Assembly: GCA_030627025.1 (NCBI GenBank)
Contig: DAOUSX010000002.1
Coordinates: 1-16,254, forward strand
From: Dehalococcoidia bacterium
Lineage (GTDB): Bacteria; Chloroflexota; Dehalococcoidia; GIF9; AB-539-J10
Reading direction: 5' to 3'
DNA length: 16,254 nt
The position numbers were made by a program, and so were the translations under genes. The notes beneath the pieces were generated by a model. It made no database searches. It saw nothing but the letters and a program-made list of their open reading frames with translations, and had not been told where the DNA came from. Positions 7,235-14,115 of the stretch are shown here, one piece after another (the stretch's first letter is position 1; every line of letters begins with the position of its first letter).

Positions 7235-7480
7235 ATGAATGCGAGCAAAGCAAAGTCAGCTACCGTTCTGGAATCAGCCAGTCATACTTTTATAGAACAG
7301 AGAATCTTAATTTTCTGCACCAGACATCCCAAAATGAAATTCACCCTTGAATGTATTTTAACCGACCATGAAGGAGCTAAATTTGAGCTGGATAAAGAGA
7401 TAGAAGATTTAGTGAATGATGGAATTCTCGAAAAGCAAATAAGCAATGTAGGTACTGTTTGGTATTACATACTAAATTGA
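7235..7480 (+). CDS. Small winged-helix-like protein, first gene of the dcw operon
   Basis: I do not recognise this 81-residue protein as a named family. The second half looks like a winged helix-turn-helix: KFTLECIL (35-42), then FELDKEIEDLVNDGILEKQ (50-68) as a likely recognition helix running into a turn, and VGTVWYYIL (72-80) as a beta wing. The first 15 or so residues are polar and probably flexible, and there is no signal peptide or membrane segment. The start is ATG at 7235 because GGAGG at 7225-7229 is five bases upstream; an in-frame GTG at 7223 overlaps that site. The gene follows the MraZ-type operator and ends one base before mraZ, so it is co-transcribed with it. It may be a DNA-binding partner or a second regulator of the division operon (inference). 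Confidence 0.75.
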   Translation: MNASKAKSATVLESASHTFIEQRILIFCTRHPKMKFTLECILTDHEGAKFELDKEIEDLVNDGILEKQISNVGTVWYYILN

Positions 7481-7481
7481 C

Positions 7482-7922
7482 ATGAAGGAAAGTCTCTTCT
7501 ACGGCACATATCGGTATAAGGTTGACGAAAAGGGGAGGATGCCCCTGCCCCGAAAATTCAGGGAGCAATTAAAGGATTCAAAAGGTGGCAAGCTGGCCAA
7601 GGGGGCAGACAAATGCATCGTCATCAACCCTTTAGGTGAATGGATAAAACAAGCAGCTGAACTAGAAAAGGCAGTAAGACCTCCGGATGTGCAAAGAAAA
7701 TTAAGACGCCTTTTCGGCGCTAGTACTTTCGATTTTATCTTCGATAAACAGGGAAGAATAGCATTCCCCGCAGAGCTGCGCAACTACGCTGAAATCACCG
7801 ATAGCGCTGTTGTCATCGGCGCTCAGAAATATGTGGAAATTTGGAATCCGGAACTCTGGGAAGAACAAATAGGCGAGTGGGAGCAACTAGATACACTATG
7901 GGACATGAAGGAGAGTAAGTGA
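7482..7922 (+). CDS. mraZ: Transcriptional regulator and division/cell wall cluster protein MraZ
   Basis: MraZ is a ring-forming DNA-binding protein that usually represses its own dcw operon. The 146-residue protein has two AbrB-like swapped-hairpin half-domains with the family signatures DEKGR (15-19) followed by MPLPRKFR (20-27), and DKQGR (88-92) followed by IAFPAELR (93-100). The N-terminus FYGTYRYKVDEKGR (6-19) aligns with the normal MraZ start, which supports the ATG at 7482. That ATG lies one base after the stop of the upstream small gene and has no obvious ribosome-binding site, so it is probably translated by coupling. Its likely binding site is the TGGRN repeat array at 7187-7211. 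Its stop overlaps the rsmH GTG start by four bases. Confidence 0.95.
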   Translation: MKESLFYGTYRYKVDEKGRMPLPRKFREQLKDSKGGKLAKGADKCIVINPLGEWIKQAAELEKAVRPPDVQRKLRRLFGASTFDFIFDKQGRIAFPAELRNYAEITDSAVVIGAQKYVEIWNPELWEEQIGEWEQLDTLWDMKESK

Positions 7923-8821
7923 TAGCCTTGGATGTTCCTTTGCCTACGCATGTGCCTGTCCTGGTTAACCAAACAATAGAGGGACTTAACCCTCAGCCAG
8001 GAGAACGTTTCGTCGATTGCACTGTGGGTTTGGGAGGACATGCCTCAGCTATCCTAGAGAGGATTTTACCCGATGGAAAACTCCTAGGCATTGATGCTGA
8101 CCCGCAGGCTATTGAGCTAACCAATACCAAATTGGCGCATTACGGTGAAGCAATTATCTTGGTTAACGATAACTTCATCAATATTGAGGATATTTGCAAG
8201 CAACATGATTTCCATCCCGTTGACGGTATTCTGTTCGACCTTGGTGTTTGTTCTTTGCAACTAGACACAGCACAACGTGGCTTTAGTTTCCACCTCGAGG
8301 CGCCTCTGGACATGCGCTTTAACACCAACCAAGGGTTAACCGCCGCTGACCTGGTCAATACCCTGTGCGAAGAGGAATTAGCGCGGATCCTTCGGAAATT
8401 TGGTGAAGAGCGCCACAATCGAAAAATAGCGCAACGCATCGTCCAGAACCGCCCCATTCACACTACCTTGAAACTTGCTCGGGTAGTGAAGCAAGTCCTG
8501 GGTAGCAAGCATGCCAGAATTCATCCTGCTACCAGGACTTTTATGGCACTTCGCATCGCTGTCAACGGTGAATTAGAGAACCTGGAGACAGCCCTTGGGC
8601 AGACCATCAACCTCCTTCGCCCCGGTGGTAGGTTGGCAGTCATTAGCTATCATTCCCTGGAAGACCGCATAGTCAAACAATTCATGCGTCGGGAATCTAG
8701 CACTGAGATGCCTACCTTAAAGCTCATATCAAGGAAGGTCACTAGACCTACTTCGTTGGAGACAAAATCCAACCCACGCAGTCGCAGCGCTAAATTAAGG
8801 ATAGCCGAGCGACTCAGCTGA
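7919..8821 (+). CDS. rsmH: 16S rRNA (cytosine-1402-N4)-methyltransferase
   Basis: RsmH (formerly MraW) N4-methylates C1402 in the P-site region of 16S rRNA. The 300-residue length is typical. The SAM-binding motif is VDCTVGLGGHA (32-42), followed by LLGIDADP (55-62), FDLGVCSLQLD (106-116), GFSF (121-124), DMRF (131-134), HPATRTFMALRIAVN (202-216) and ISYHSLEDRIVK (242-253). The GTG start at 7919 overlaps the mraZ stop (GTGA) and has AAGGAG at 7908-7913. As in most bacteria the gene follows mraZ, but the next gene is ftsA rather than ftsL, ftsI or the mur genes. Confidence 0.97.
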   Translation: MIALDVPLPTHVPVLVNQTIEGLNPQPGERFVDCTVGLGGHASAILERILPDGKLLGIDADPQAIELTNTKLAHYGEAIILVNDNFINIEDICKQHDFHPVDGILFDLGVCSLQLDTAQRGFSFHLEAPLDMRFNTNQGLTAADLVNTLCEEELARILRKFGEERHNRKIAQRIVQNRPIHTTLKLARVVKQVLGSKHARIHPATRTFMALRIAVNGELENLETALGQTINLLRPGGRLAVISYHSLEDRIVKQFMRRESSTEMPTLKLISRKVTRPTSLETKSNPRSRSAKLRIAERLS

Positions 8822-8856
8822 TATACAGAGAATCCCGAAAAACAAAGGAGGTGAAA

Positions 8857-10077
8857 ATGCCAAGAAGGAAGATTATCTCAGCTATTGATGTAGGCACGAC
8901 TAAAATAGCCACCATCATGGCCGACGTTAAAGCAGAAAATGACATCGAAATCCTAGGAGTGGGGGTCGTTCCTTCCCATGGTTTACACAAAGGTACAGTA
9001 GTCAACATGGATGAAGCTAAGGCATCTGTTCTTTCCTCAATGAGGGAAGCTCAAAGAATCAGCGGCATACGCATGGATTCGGCTTATATCGGCGTTACTG
9101 GCAGACACATAAGCTGCTTGAATAATCAAGGAGTAGTATCCATTCCACGCACCGATCGACTAGTGCGTCCTGAAGACCTTAAACGAGCGTTATCAGTAGC
9201 TCGCAGCATTTTTGTCCCTGAAGGAAAGAAACTACTCCATGCTATCCCTCGCTATTACGCCCTGGATGGACAAGAAGGAATAACACAACCTGTAGGCATG
9301 CACGGCACTAGGCTTGATGTAGAAACACATATCATCACCGCTTCAGCAACCGCAGTGCAAAACTTGGTTAAATGTGTTCGCAGTGCCGGTATCGAAGTTG
9401 AAGATCTCATCCTAGAGCCACTAGCTAGCAGTGAAGCCGTGTTAACACAAGAGGAAAGAGAAGCCGGCGTCATAATGGCCGACATTGGTGGTGGCACAAC
9501 AGACATTGCACTATTTAAGGGTGGCAACATTTATCACACCTCTATTATTCCAGTAGCTGGCTACCAGGTAACCAGTGACATATCAATTGGATTAGGCTTG
9601 CCTTTCAGCATAGCCGAAAAAATGAAGAAGAGATATGGTAATGTCGCTCCGGACTTGGAGATCGAGCAAGAAGATCAGGTAGGTATCGAAAATGGTCATA
9701 GTGCCTCTTACCGCGACCTATGCGATATCATCCGTTCGCGTATCGAAGAACTACTTCAACTCATCCTTCTGGAAATGCCTACCAGCGATTATCGGTCATT
9801 AGCCCCATTTGGCCTAGTGGTCACCGGTGGAACTGCCAACTTAACCGGGCTTGAGGAACTAGGACGTTCAGTGCTGCAAATACCTGTGCGCAAAGGACGC
9901 CCTTTGAATTCGGGAATCTATGGCATCTCCGATATTTTACATGATTCGGCCTACGCTACCACTCTTGGACTAATCCTGTGGCCGATTAATGGCAAAGAAG
10001 GAGCTGTGTTCCGAGTAAAGAGGGCTGGAATCCTGGGTGGCTTCGTGACTCTTGTTAGAAGGCTACTCCGCAGCTAA
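8857..10077 (+). CDS. ftsA: Cell division protein FtsA, actin-like
   Basis: FtsA is an actin-fold ATPase that tethers FtsZ filaments to the membrane. The 406-residue protein shows phosphate-1 motif DVGTTK (11-16), phosphate-2 motif DIGGGTTD (209-216), adenosine motif GGTANLTG (324-331) and the FtsA-style stretch IPVAGYQVTSDISIGL (231-246). The region around 80-165 fits the FtsA-specific 1C (SHS2) domain in place of actin subdomain 1B. The tail, GGFVTLVRRLLRS (394-406), looks like the short amphipathic membrane-targeting helix. The start is ATG at 8857, five bases after GGAGG (8847-8851) in the long anti-16S match AAAGGAGGTGA; an in-frame GTG at 8851 lies within that site and is less likely. 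The spacing to ftsZ is 24 bases. Confidence 0.93.
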   Translation: MPRRKIISAIDVGTTKIATIMADVKAENDIEILGVGVVPSHGLHKGTVVNMDEAKASVLSSMREAQRISGIRMDSAYIGVTGRHISCLNNQGVVSIPRTDRLVRPEDLKRALSVARSIFVPEGKKLLHAIPRYYALDGQEGITQPVGMHGTRLDVETHIITASATAVQNLVKCVRSAGIEVEDLILEPLASSEAVLTQEEREAGVIMADIGGGTTDIALFKGGNIYHTSIIPVAGYQVTSDISIGLGLPFSIAEKMKKRYGNVAPDLEIEQEDQVGIENGHSASYRDLCDIIRSRIEELLQLILLEMPTSDYRSLAPFGLVVTGGTANLTGLEELGRSVLQIPVRKGRPLNSGIYGISDILHDSAYATTLGLILWPINGKEGAVFRVKRAGILGGFVTLVRRLLRS

Positions 10078-10101
10078 CGATGAATTAGAAAGGAGGTTAG
10101 A

Positions 10102-11232
10102 ATGGCAAAACAAATTTACACTCCGTCACCAGCAAAAGTTAAAGCTATAGGCATTGGAGGAGGCGGCTGTAATGCGGTTACTCGAATGGTTCGGCAAGGG
10201 ATAAAAGGCGTTGACCTCATAGCTATGAACACAGATGGCCAGGCGTTGGCTTTAGCTGAAACACCAACAAAAATCCAATTAGGGGAGAGACTGACCCGAG
10301 GTTTAGGGGTCGGTGGCGACCATAAAGCTGGAGCTAAAGCAACAGAGGAAAGCCGCCAAATTATCGAGGAGCTCTTTGAGGGTACCGATATGGTATTTGT
10401 TACCGCTGGAATGGGTGGTGGTACAGGAACTGGTGGCATACCCATAATAGTTGAACTAGCCAAACAATCCGGTGCTCTGACCATCGCTGTAGTAACTAAA
10501 CCGTTTAGTTTTGAAGGAACACATCGGTCTCAAGTAGCTGAAGAAGGATTGGTTGCCTTATCAGGTAAGGTTGATACGCTCATCATCATCCCCAACGATC
10601 GGCTTCTTCAACTTTGCGATGCCAAGACAAACGTTGATAGCGCTTTTGCATTTGCAGATGACGCTCTTCGATCAGGAGTAAAGGCTATCTCCGAAGTGGT
10701 CACCGTTCCAGGACTAATTAACTTAGACTTTGCTGATGTCAAATCAGTGATGAAAGATGCCGGCCCAGCCTGGATGTCCATGGGGAAAGGTAGCGGACAA
10801 AACCGAGCTGCTGAAGCTGCTAAAGCTGCTTTAGCCAGTCCACTGTTAGACGTGTCCATAACCGGGGCCAAAGGCATACTGTTCAACATCACTGGCGGGT
10901 CTAGCCTAACGCTCTTCGAGTGCAACGAAGCTGCTGAGGTAATCAGCCATGCAGTGGACCCCGGCGCCAATATAATCTTCGGAGTAGTATATGACCCGAA
11001 GATGGATAGCGAGCTACAGCTCACCATTATCGCCACTGGGTTTACCAGCCAGTATGGTAAAGGGATAACTAACGCTGAAGAGCTTCGTCGCTTGATGGCA
11101 AGCGGTAGCGAAACCCTTGATGTTCCTTCTTTCCTGCGCCGCAATCAACGATTCCCTACATCTCATATAGGTATCACTTCCAAAACATCCAGGGTAGGAA
11201 CCCCAGAGCCAGCTAAGATTTCCTACCAGTAA
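10102..11232 (+). CDS. ftsZ: Cell division GTPase FtsZ
   Basis: FtsZ is a tubulin-like GTPase that forms the division ring. The 376-residue protein has the N-terminal nucleotide fold with GIGGGGCNAV (17-26), MNTD (42-45), the GTP signature GGGTGTGG (105-112), and IIIPNDRLL (161-169). The T7 synergy loop NLDFADVKSVM (207-217) completes GTP hydrolysis in the neighbouring subunit (Asp209 and Asp212). The second domain ends near ATGF (311-314). The sequence DVPSFLRR (340-347) matches the conserved FtsA-binding peptide, but it lies only about 25 residues from the core and is followed by a 29-residue polar tail, whereas most FtsZ proteins place this peptide near their end after a long linker. AAGGAGG (10090-10096) precedes the ATG. 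It is the last gene of the operon. Confidence 0.97.
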   Translation: MAKQIYTPSPAKVKAIGIGGGGCNAVTRMVRQGIKGVDLIAMNTDGQALALAETPTKIQLGERLTRGLGVGGDHKAGAKATEESRQIIEELFEGTDMVFVTAGMGGGTGTGGIPIIVELAKQSGALTIAVVTKPFSFEGTHRSQVAEEGLVALSGKVDTLIIIPNDRLLQLCDAKTNVDSAFAFADDALRSGVKAISEVVTVPGLINLDFADVKSVMKDAGPAWMSMGKGSGQNRAAEAAKAALASPLLDVSITGAKGILFNITGGSSLTLFECNEAAEVISHAVDPGANIIFGVVYDPKMDSELQLTIIATGFTSQYGKGITNAEELRRLMASGSETLDVPSFLRRNQRFPTSHIGITSKTSRVGTPEPAKISYQ

Positions 11233-11249
11233 ACCTCCCGCCTCATTTA

Positions 11250-11281
11250 GGAAAGGGGGTAGCGGGCGCTACCCCCTTTCC
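11250..11281 (+). terminator. Strong hairpin ending the dcw operon
   Basis: Bases 11250-11263 pair perfectly with 11268-11281 (14 base pairs, with five consecutive G-C pairs in the GGGGG/CCCCC core) around a GGGC loop, 17 bases after the ftsZ stop. The stem is very stable, but a clean U-tract is lacking: the sequence after it is CATTTCTG. It is probably an intrinsic terminator, or a stability or attenuation element. Confidence 0.6.
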
Positions 11282-11298
11282 CATTTCTGAAAAAAAAG

Positions 11299-11324
11299 CT
11301 ATAATTATAGGCAGAATGGGGAGG
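11299..11324 (+). promoter_or_regulatory. rsfS promoter -10 candidate and ribosome-binding site
   Basis: TATAAT (11300-11305), part of the 12-base palindrome CTATAATTATAG (11299-11310), is the best -10 for rsfS. A tract of eight A lies just upstream and the -35 is weak. GGGGAGG (11318-11324) is a strong Shine-Dalgarno sequence. The first possible in-frame start after it is CTG at 11335, ten bases on, so this site decides the rsfS start. Confidence 0.45.
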
Positions 11325-11334
11325 TGGCATCTTC

Positions 11335-11679
11335 CTGAAAGCTGAAGGAATAGCACAATTAGCTACTGAAGCGGCATCGCAGAAGCAAGCGGCAAACATC
11401 GTCATGCTGGATGCGACGAAGGTGTGTTCGTTTACGGATTATTTTGTCATTTGTAGCGGAGATTCAAATCGTCATATTGAAGCTATCTCGCAAGGCATTA
11501 ACGAAACAATGAAAAACAAAGGGGTCATCCCTCATCATAAAGAAGGCACCCCTGATTCAGGTTGGATGCTTACTGACTTCGGCTCGGTAATTGTTCACAT
11601 ATTCACAACAATAGAGCGAGATTATTATCAACTAGAAGAACTTTGGGATAAGGCAATCCCCATAATCAGAATTCAATAG
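11335..11679 (+). CDS. rsfS: Ribosomal silencing factor RsfS, probable CTG start
   Basis: RsfS binds L14 and blocks subunit joining, lowering translation when nutrients are short. The first in-frame ATG (11404) would give only 91 residues and lose the conserved first helix. The open frame continues upstream with KAEGIAQLATEAASQKQAAN, which aligns with the usual RsfS N-terminus. No ATG, GTG or TTG lies between the upstream stop (11308-11310) and that helix. CTG at 11335, ten bases after GGGGAGG, gives 114 residues, the normal family length. Core motifs are DYFVICSGDSNRH (35-47) and, near the C-terminus, the family's GWMLTDFGSVIVHIF and YQLEELW. The last 14 bases overlap the 3' end of ndk on the other strand. 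Confidence 0.88.
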   Translation: MKAEGIAQLATEAASQKQAANIVMLDATKVCSFTDYFVICSGDSNRHIEAISQGINETMKNKGVIPHHKEGTPDSGWMLTDFGSVIVHIFTTIERDYYQLEELWDKAIPIIRIQ

Positions 11680-12097
11680 AAGGGTCAACAATTTCTTCAG
11701 CCGAAAAGAAGAGAGCAATCTCGCTTCCAGCGTTCTCCACCGAATCGGAGCCATGTATCAAATTATGGCTGATGTCTCCACCAAAGTCACCTCTGATAGT
11801 GCCCGGCAGAGCTTTTGCCGGGTCAGTTTCACCCATCGTTTGCCTTATCACTTTCACTGCGTCATCATCTTGTAAAACCATAGCGATGACAGGCCCAGAG
11901 GTAGTAAAATCGACCAACTCCCTAAAGAATGGTTTATCTTTATGAACAGCATAATGACGTTGCGCTAATGCTTTATCCATACAAAGCATTTTCATCGCCA
12001 CAATTTTGAGTCCCTTACTTTCAAGCCGAGAGATAATTTCTCCAGCTAATCCTCTTTGCATAGCATCAGGTTTAATGAGAACCAGGCTTCTTTCCAT
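11666..12097 (-). CDS. ndk: Nucleoside diphosphate kinase
   Basis: Ndk balances nucleoside triphosphate pools by moving the gamma-phosphate through a phosphohistidine. The 143-residue length is standard. The opening ERSLVLIKPDA (2-12), the middle motif KDKPFFRELVDF (53-64), and TDPAKALPGTIRGDF (91-105) are all family hallmarks. His115 in NLIHGSDS (112-119) is the phosphorylated residue. The common Arg before Asn112 is His111 here. The start is ATG at 12097. I see no Shine-Dalgarno sequence in the 25 bases before it and no persuasive promoter, so its expression signals are unclear. The end of the gene runs 14 bases into the end of rsfS from the other strand. Confidence 0.97.
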   Translation of the reverse strand: MERSLVLIKPDAMQRGLAGEIISRLESKGLKIVAMKMLCMDKALAQRHYAVHKDKPFFRELVDFTTSGPVIAMVLQDDDAVKVIRQTMGETDPAKALPGTIRGDFGGDISHNLIHGSDSVENAGSEIALFFSAEEIVDPSIEF

Positions 12098-12204
12098 ATC
12101 TATTCAATCAGCAAAAATATCCGTAAGATTAGTTCGATAATTGCTATTTTATTAGAGGAGAAGTTACAATCCAAAATCCTTCTTTTCGAAGGGGCGCGGT
12201 AATA

Positions 12205-12390
12205 GTGGCAAGATGCCTCGGACACCCACCTCTTGAAATCACTGCTCTAACAGAGAAAGTCATCTACTTCTGGATTGAGGGGAATCCAACACACCACAAT
12301 AAGATGTAGCCAAGCCTGATCCAATTTCTAGTGACCCATGATCACTTTGACCATATTGGCAACGCTGCTGTCCTTCGCAAACAAGTAACC
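12205..12390 (+). pseudogene. Remnant of a UlaG-like metallo-beta-lactamase fold hydrolase
   Basis: In one plus-strand frame the sequence reads CLGH (12214-12225), LEITA (12232-12246), KVIYFWIEGNP (12256-12288), an in-frame TAG (12307-12309), then LVTHDHFDHIGNAAVLRKQ (12328-12384). The last part is the HxHxDH zinc motif of the metallo-beta-lactamase fold. The order, with a LGH near the start and an EGNP before the zinc motif, matches the N-terminal third of UlaG/UPF0173-type metal-dependent hydrolases. The usual IDP before the WIEGNP stretch appears reduced, a stop codon interrupts the frame, and the C-terminal two thirds are absent. The similarity ends at about 12390, exactly where the stop codon of the radical SAM gene on the other strand begins. 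No intact start signal is apparent. Family assignment is from memory of the motifs. Confidence 0.72.
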
Positions 12391-13959
12391 TCACTCATTC
12401 CACTTCCATACAATGTGCTTGCCGTCTAACTGGTAAGTCAAGTAGTTGTTGTCTATCAACCTCCCAATCTCTATCTTAACAAACTCAAGAGGAAAGGAAA
12501 GGGTATTCCACACTCGCGTTTGTAATTCGGCAATGTATTTCCCCACTTCTGAAGGATTACCATCTATCCTTATCTTTCCCTGTTCCTCAATCACTTCCTG
12601 GTGCAACAATTGCCATATCAAGTTTTGCGATTCCTCATTCTGCCATTTTTTCAATTCCTTGTCAGAGAGCTTCTCCAACAACGTATCCCTGACACGCTGG
12701 TCGTAATACATCTGAGTAATTCCATCAACTACTTTGTTTAATGTCTCCGCCTTTATCCCTTCAGTTTCGCACACAGCTTGATTGCAATCATAGCGTTCCC
12801 AATCATTGGTTAATATTTTAAGCCCAAGCTCTGCAGCCCTCTCCCTGACCTCTGTTCCAAAGAAGGGAGATAAAATATGAAACCCCCACCCACCTTCACC
12901 AAGGCTTTCGGCAAATTCTACACTCTGCCTCAAAGTATCTTCAGTTTCACCGGGAAGCCCGGCAATAAAAGAAGCAATGAAATCATACCCTGAATCTTGG
13001 CATAGCTTAATAGCTTCCCTTATCTTCGCTGGGGTGATCTTCTTATGAGCTAAATCCAAAATCTTCTGATTGCCACTCTCTACCCCAAAACACAGACTAA
13101 AGCACCCAGCTTGTTTCATCTTCTCCAGCAAAGGTTTATCTATCGAGTCCACCCGAGCATAAGCTGCCCACAAGACATCTAACCCCCGAGCGGTAATTTC
13201 ATCACAGATGGCTGTACAATGTTTATGGTTAACGGTGAAAAAGTCATCCTCGAAGGCCAGTAACCTAAACCCCAGTTTTATGATATGCTCCATCTCATCT
13301 ATTACTACCTTCGGGTCACGGTATCTTACCTTTTTACCAACCATTCGGTGTCCTACACAAAAAGAGCAACCAAAGGGACAGCCTCTACTTGTCGATAAAC
13401 CACACGCCGCCTGCAACGCTTGATATCTAGATATGGGAAGCAAATGCCTTGCTGGAAATGGAAGCTCATCCAGATTCTGGATGAACGGACGCTCAGGAGT
13501 CAGCACTATTTCCGAATCTTTTCTAAAAGCTATCCCCTTGACCTGACTTAAATCTCCGTCCTTTGCAATGGCTTCCACTAGCTCCACCACCGTCTCATCT
13601 CCCTCCCTTACCACCACGATATCTATGAACGGTGATTCACGCAGGGTCTCCTCCACACTAAAAGTTACATGAGGCCCTCCTATGATGGTGATTAGCTTAT
13701 GGTCTATTTCTTTACAAGCTTTAAGAATCCGACGAGCTGCAGGATAATTGAGCGTAACCGACGTCGCCCCAACAATGTCAGGCTTAAATTTTCTTAGCTT
13801 CCTTTCAAGGTTTTGAGGAGAGTACTTGCTAACCAAGAAGTCTAGAACCTGTACCTCTACCTTTGCCTCCTCCAACACTGCCGCTATGGAAGGTATGCTT
13901 AAGGCAACATGAAGCCCTTCAGCTTCTGGGTAAGGAGGATTTATCAATAAAACCCGCAT
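12391..13959 (-). CDS. B12-binding-domain radical SAM protein of unknown substrate
   Basis: The 522-residue protein has the two-domain layout of class B radical SAM enzymes. Residues 1-140 form a Rossmann-like cobalamin-binding-type domain with VLLINPPYP (3-11), DIVGATSVT (61-69) and IIGGPHVTFSVEET (92-105). The cobalamin-ligating DxHxxG motif is absent, as in many members. The radical SAM barrel (about 185-400) carries CPFGCSFC with Cys194, Cys198 and Cys201 for the [4Fe-4S] cluster, FEDDFF (236-241), CFGVESGNQ (290-298) and FIAGLPGETEDT (331-342). The last 120 or so residues are charged and unassigned. Such proteins include methyltransferases and ring-forming enzymes; the substrate cannot be told. 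It stands alone, divergent from the TIM-barrel gene. No clear ribosome-binding site precedes the ATG. Confidence 0.9.
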   Translation of the reverse strand: MRVLLINPPYPEAEGLHVALSIPSIAAVLEEAKVEVQVLDFLVSKYSPQNLERKLRKFKPDIVGATSVTLNYPAARRILKACKEIDHKLITIIGGPHVTFSVEETLRESPFIDIVVVREGDETVVELVEAIAKDGDLSQVKGIAFRKDSEIVLTPERPFIQNLDELPFPARHLLPISRYQALQAACGLSTSRGCPFGCSFCVGHRMVGKKVRYRDPKVVIDEMEHIIKLGFRLLAFEDDFFTVNHKHCTAICDEITARGLDVLWAAYARVDSIDKPLLEKMKQAGCFSLCFGVESGNQKILDLAHKKITPAKIREAIKLCQDSGYDFIASFIAGLPGETEDTLRQSVEFAESLGEGGWGFHILSPFFGTEVRERAAELGLKILTNDWERYDCNQAVCETEGIKAETLNKVVDGITQMYYDQRVRDTLLEKLSDKELKKWQNEESQNLIWQLLHQEVIEEQGKIRIDGNPSEVGKYIAELQTRVWNTLSFPLEFVKIEIGRLIDNNYLTYQLDGKHIVWKWNE

Positions 13960-14075
13960 TACTATCTCGAAGGGTCGCCTTGTATTCTACAATGACCCTA
14001 CACAAATCGGCTAATTCTATATCTCTATTGAAGCTAAGTCAATAGTTTTACATCAAAGAGAAATGAAGAAATCTT

Positions 14076-14104
14076 TTGACCAGCTTTCCTACTTCACGTA
14101 TACT
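14076..14104 (+). promoter_or_regulatory. Promoter of the TIM-barrel gene, near-leaderless
   Basis: TTGACC (14076-14081) and TATACT (14099-14104) are separated by the ideal 17 bases, each with a single mismatch. Transcription would start near 14111, only about five bases before the ATG at 14116, leaving no room for a Shine-Dalgarno sequence, and none is seen. Confidence 0.6.
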
Positions 14105-14115
14105 ACACAGGCACT

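Noticed and set aside
7093..7350. 85-codon plus-strand open frame overlapping the dcw promoter and the small winged-helix gene
   Set aside because: It runs through the promoter and operator and has no ribosome-binding site; the overlapping frame starting at 7235 has one and looks like a folded protein.
8851..8856. Alternative GTG start for ftsA
   Set aside because: This GTG is part of the Shine-Dalgarno sequence AAAGGAGGTGA; the ATG at 8857 has correct spacing to it.
10608..11144. 178-codon minus-strand open frame opposite ftsZ
   Set aside because: It is a shadow of the well-conserved FtsZ frame, with a low-complexity Ser/Ala/Pro-rich translation and no start signals.
11404..11406. ATG as the start of rsfS
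   Set aside because: It would remove the conserved N-terminal helix and has no ribosome-binding site; the upstream in-frame CTG behind GGGGAGG fits better.
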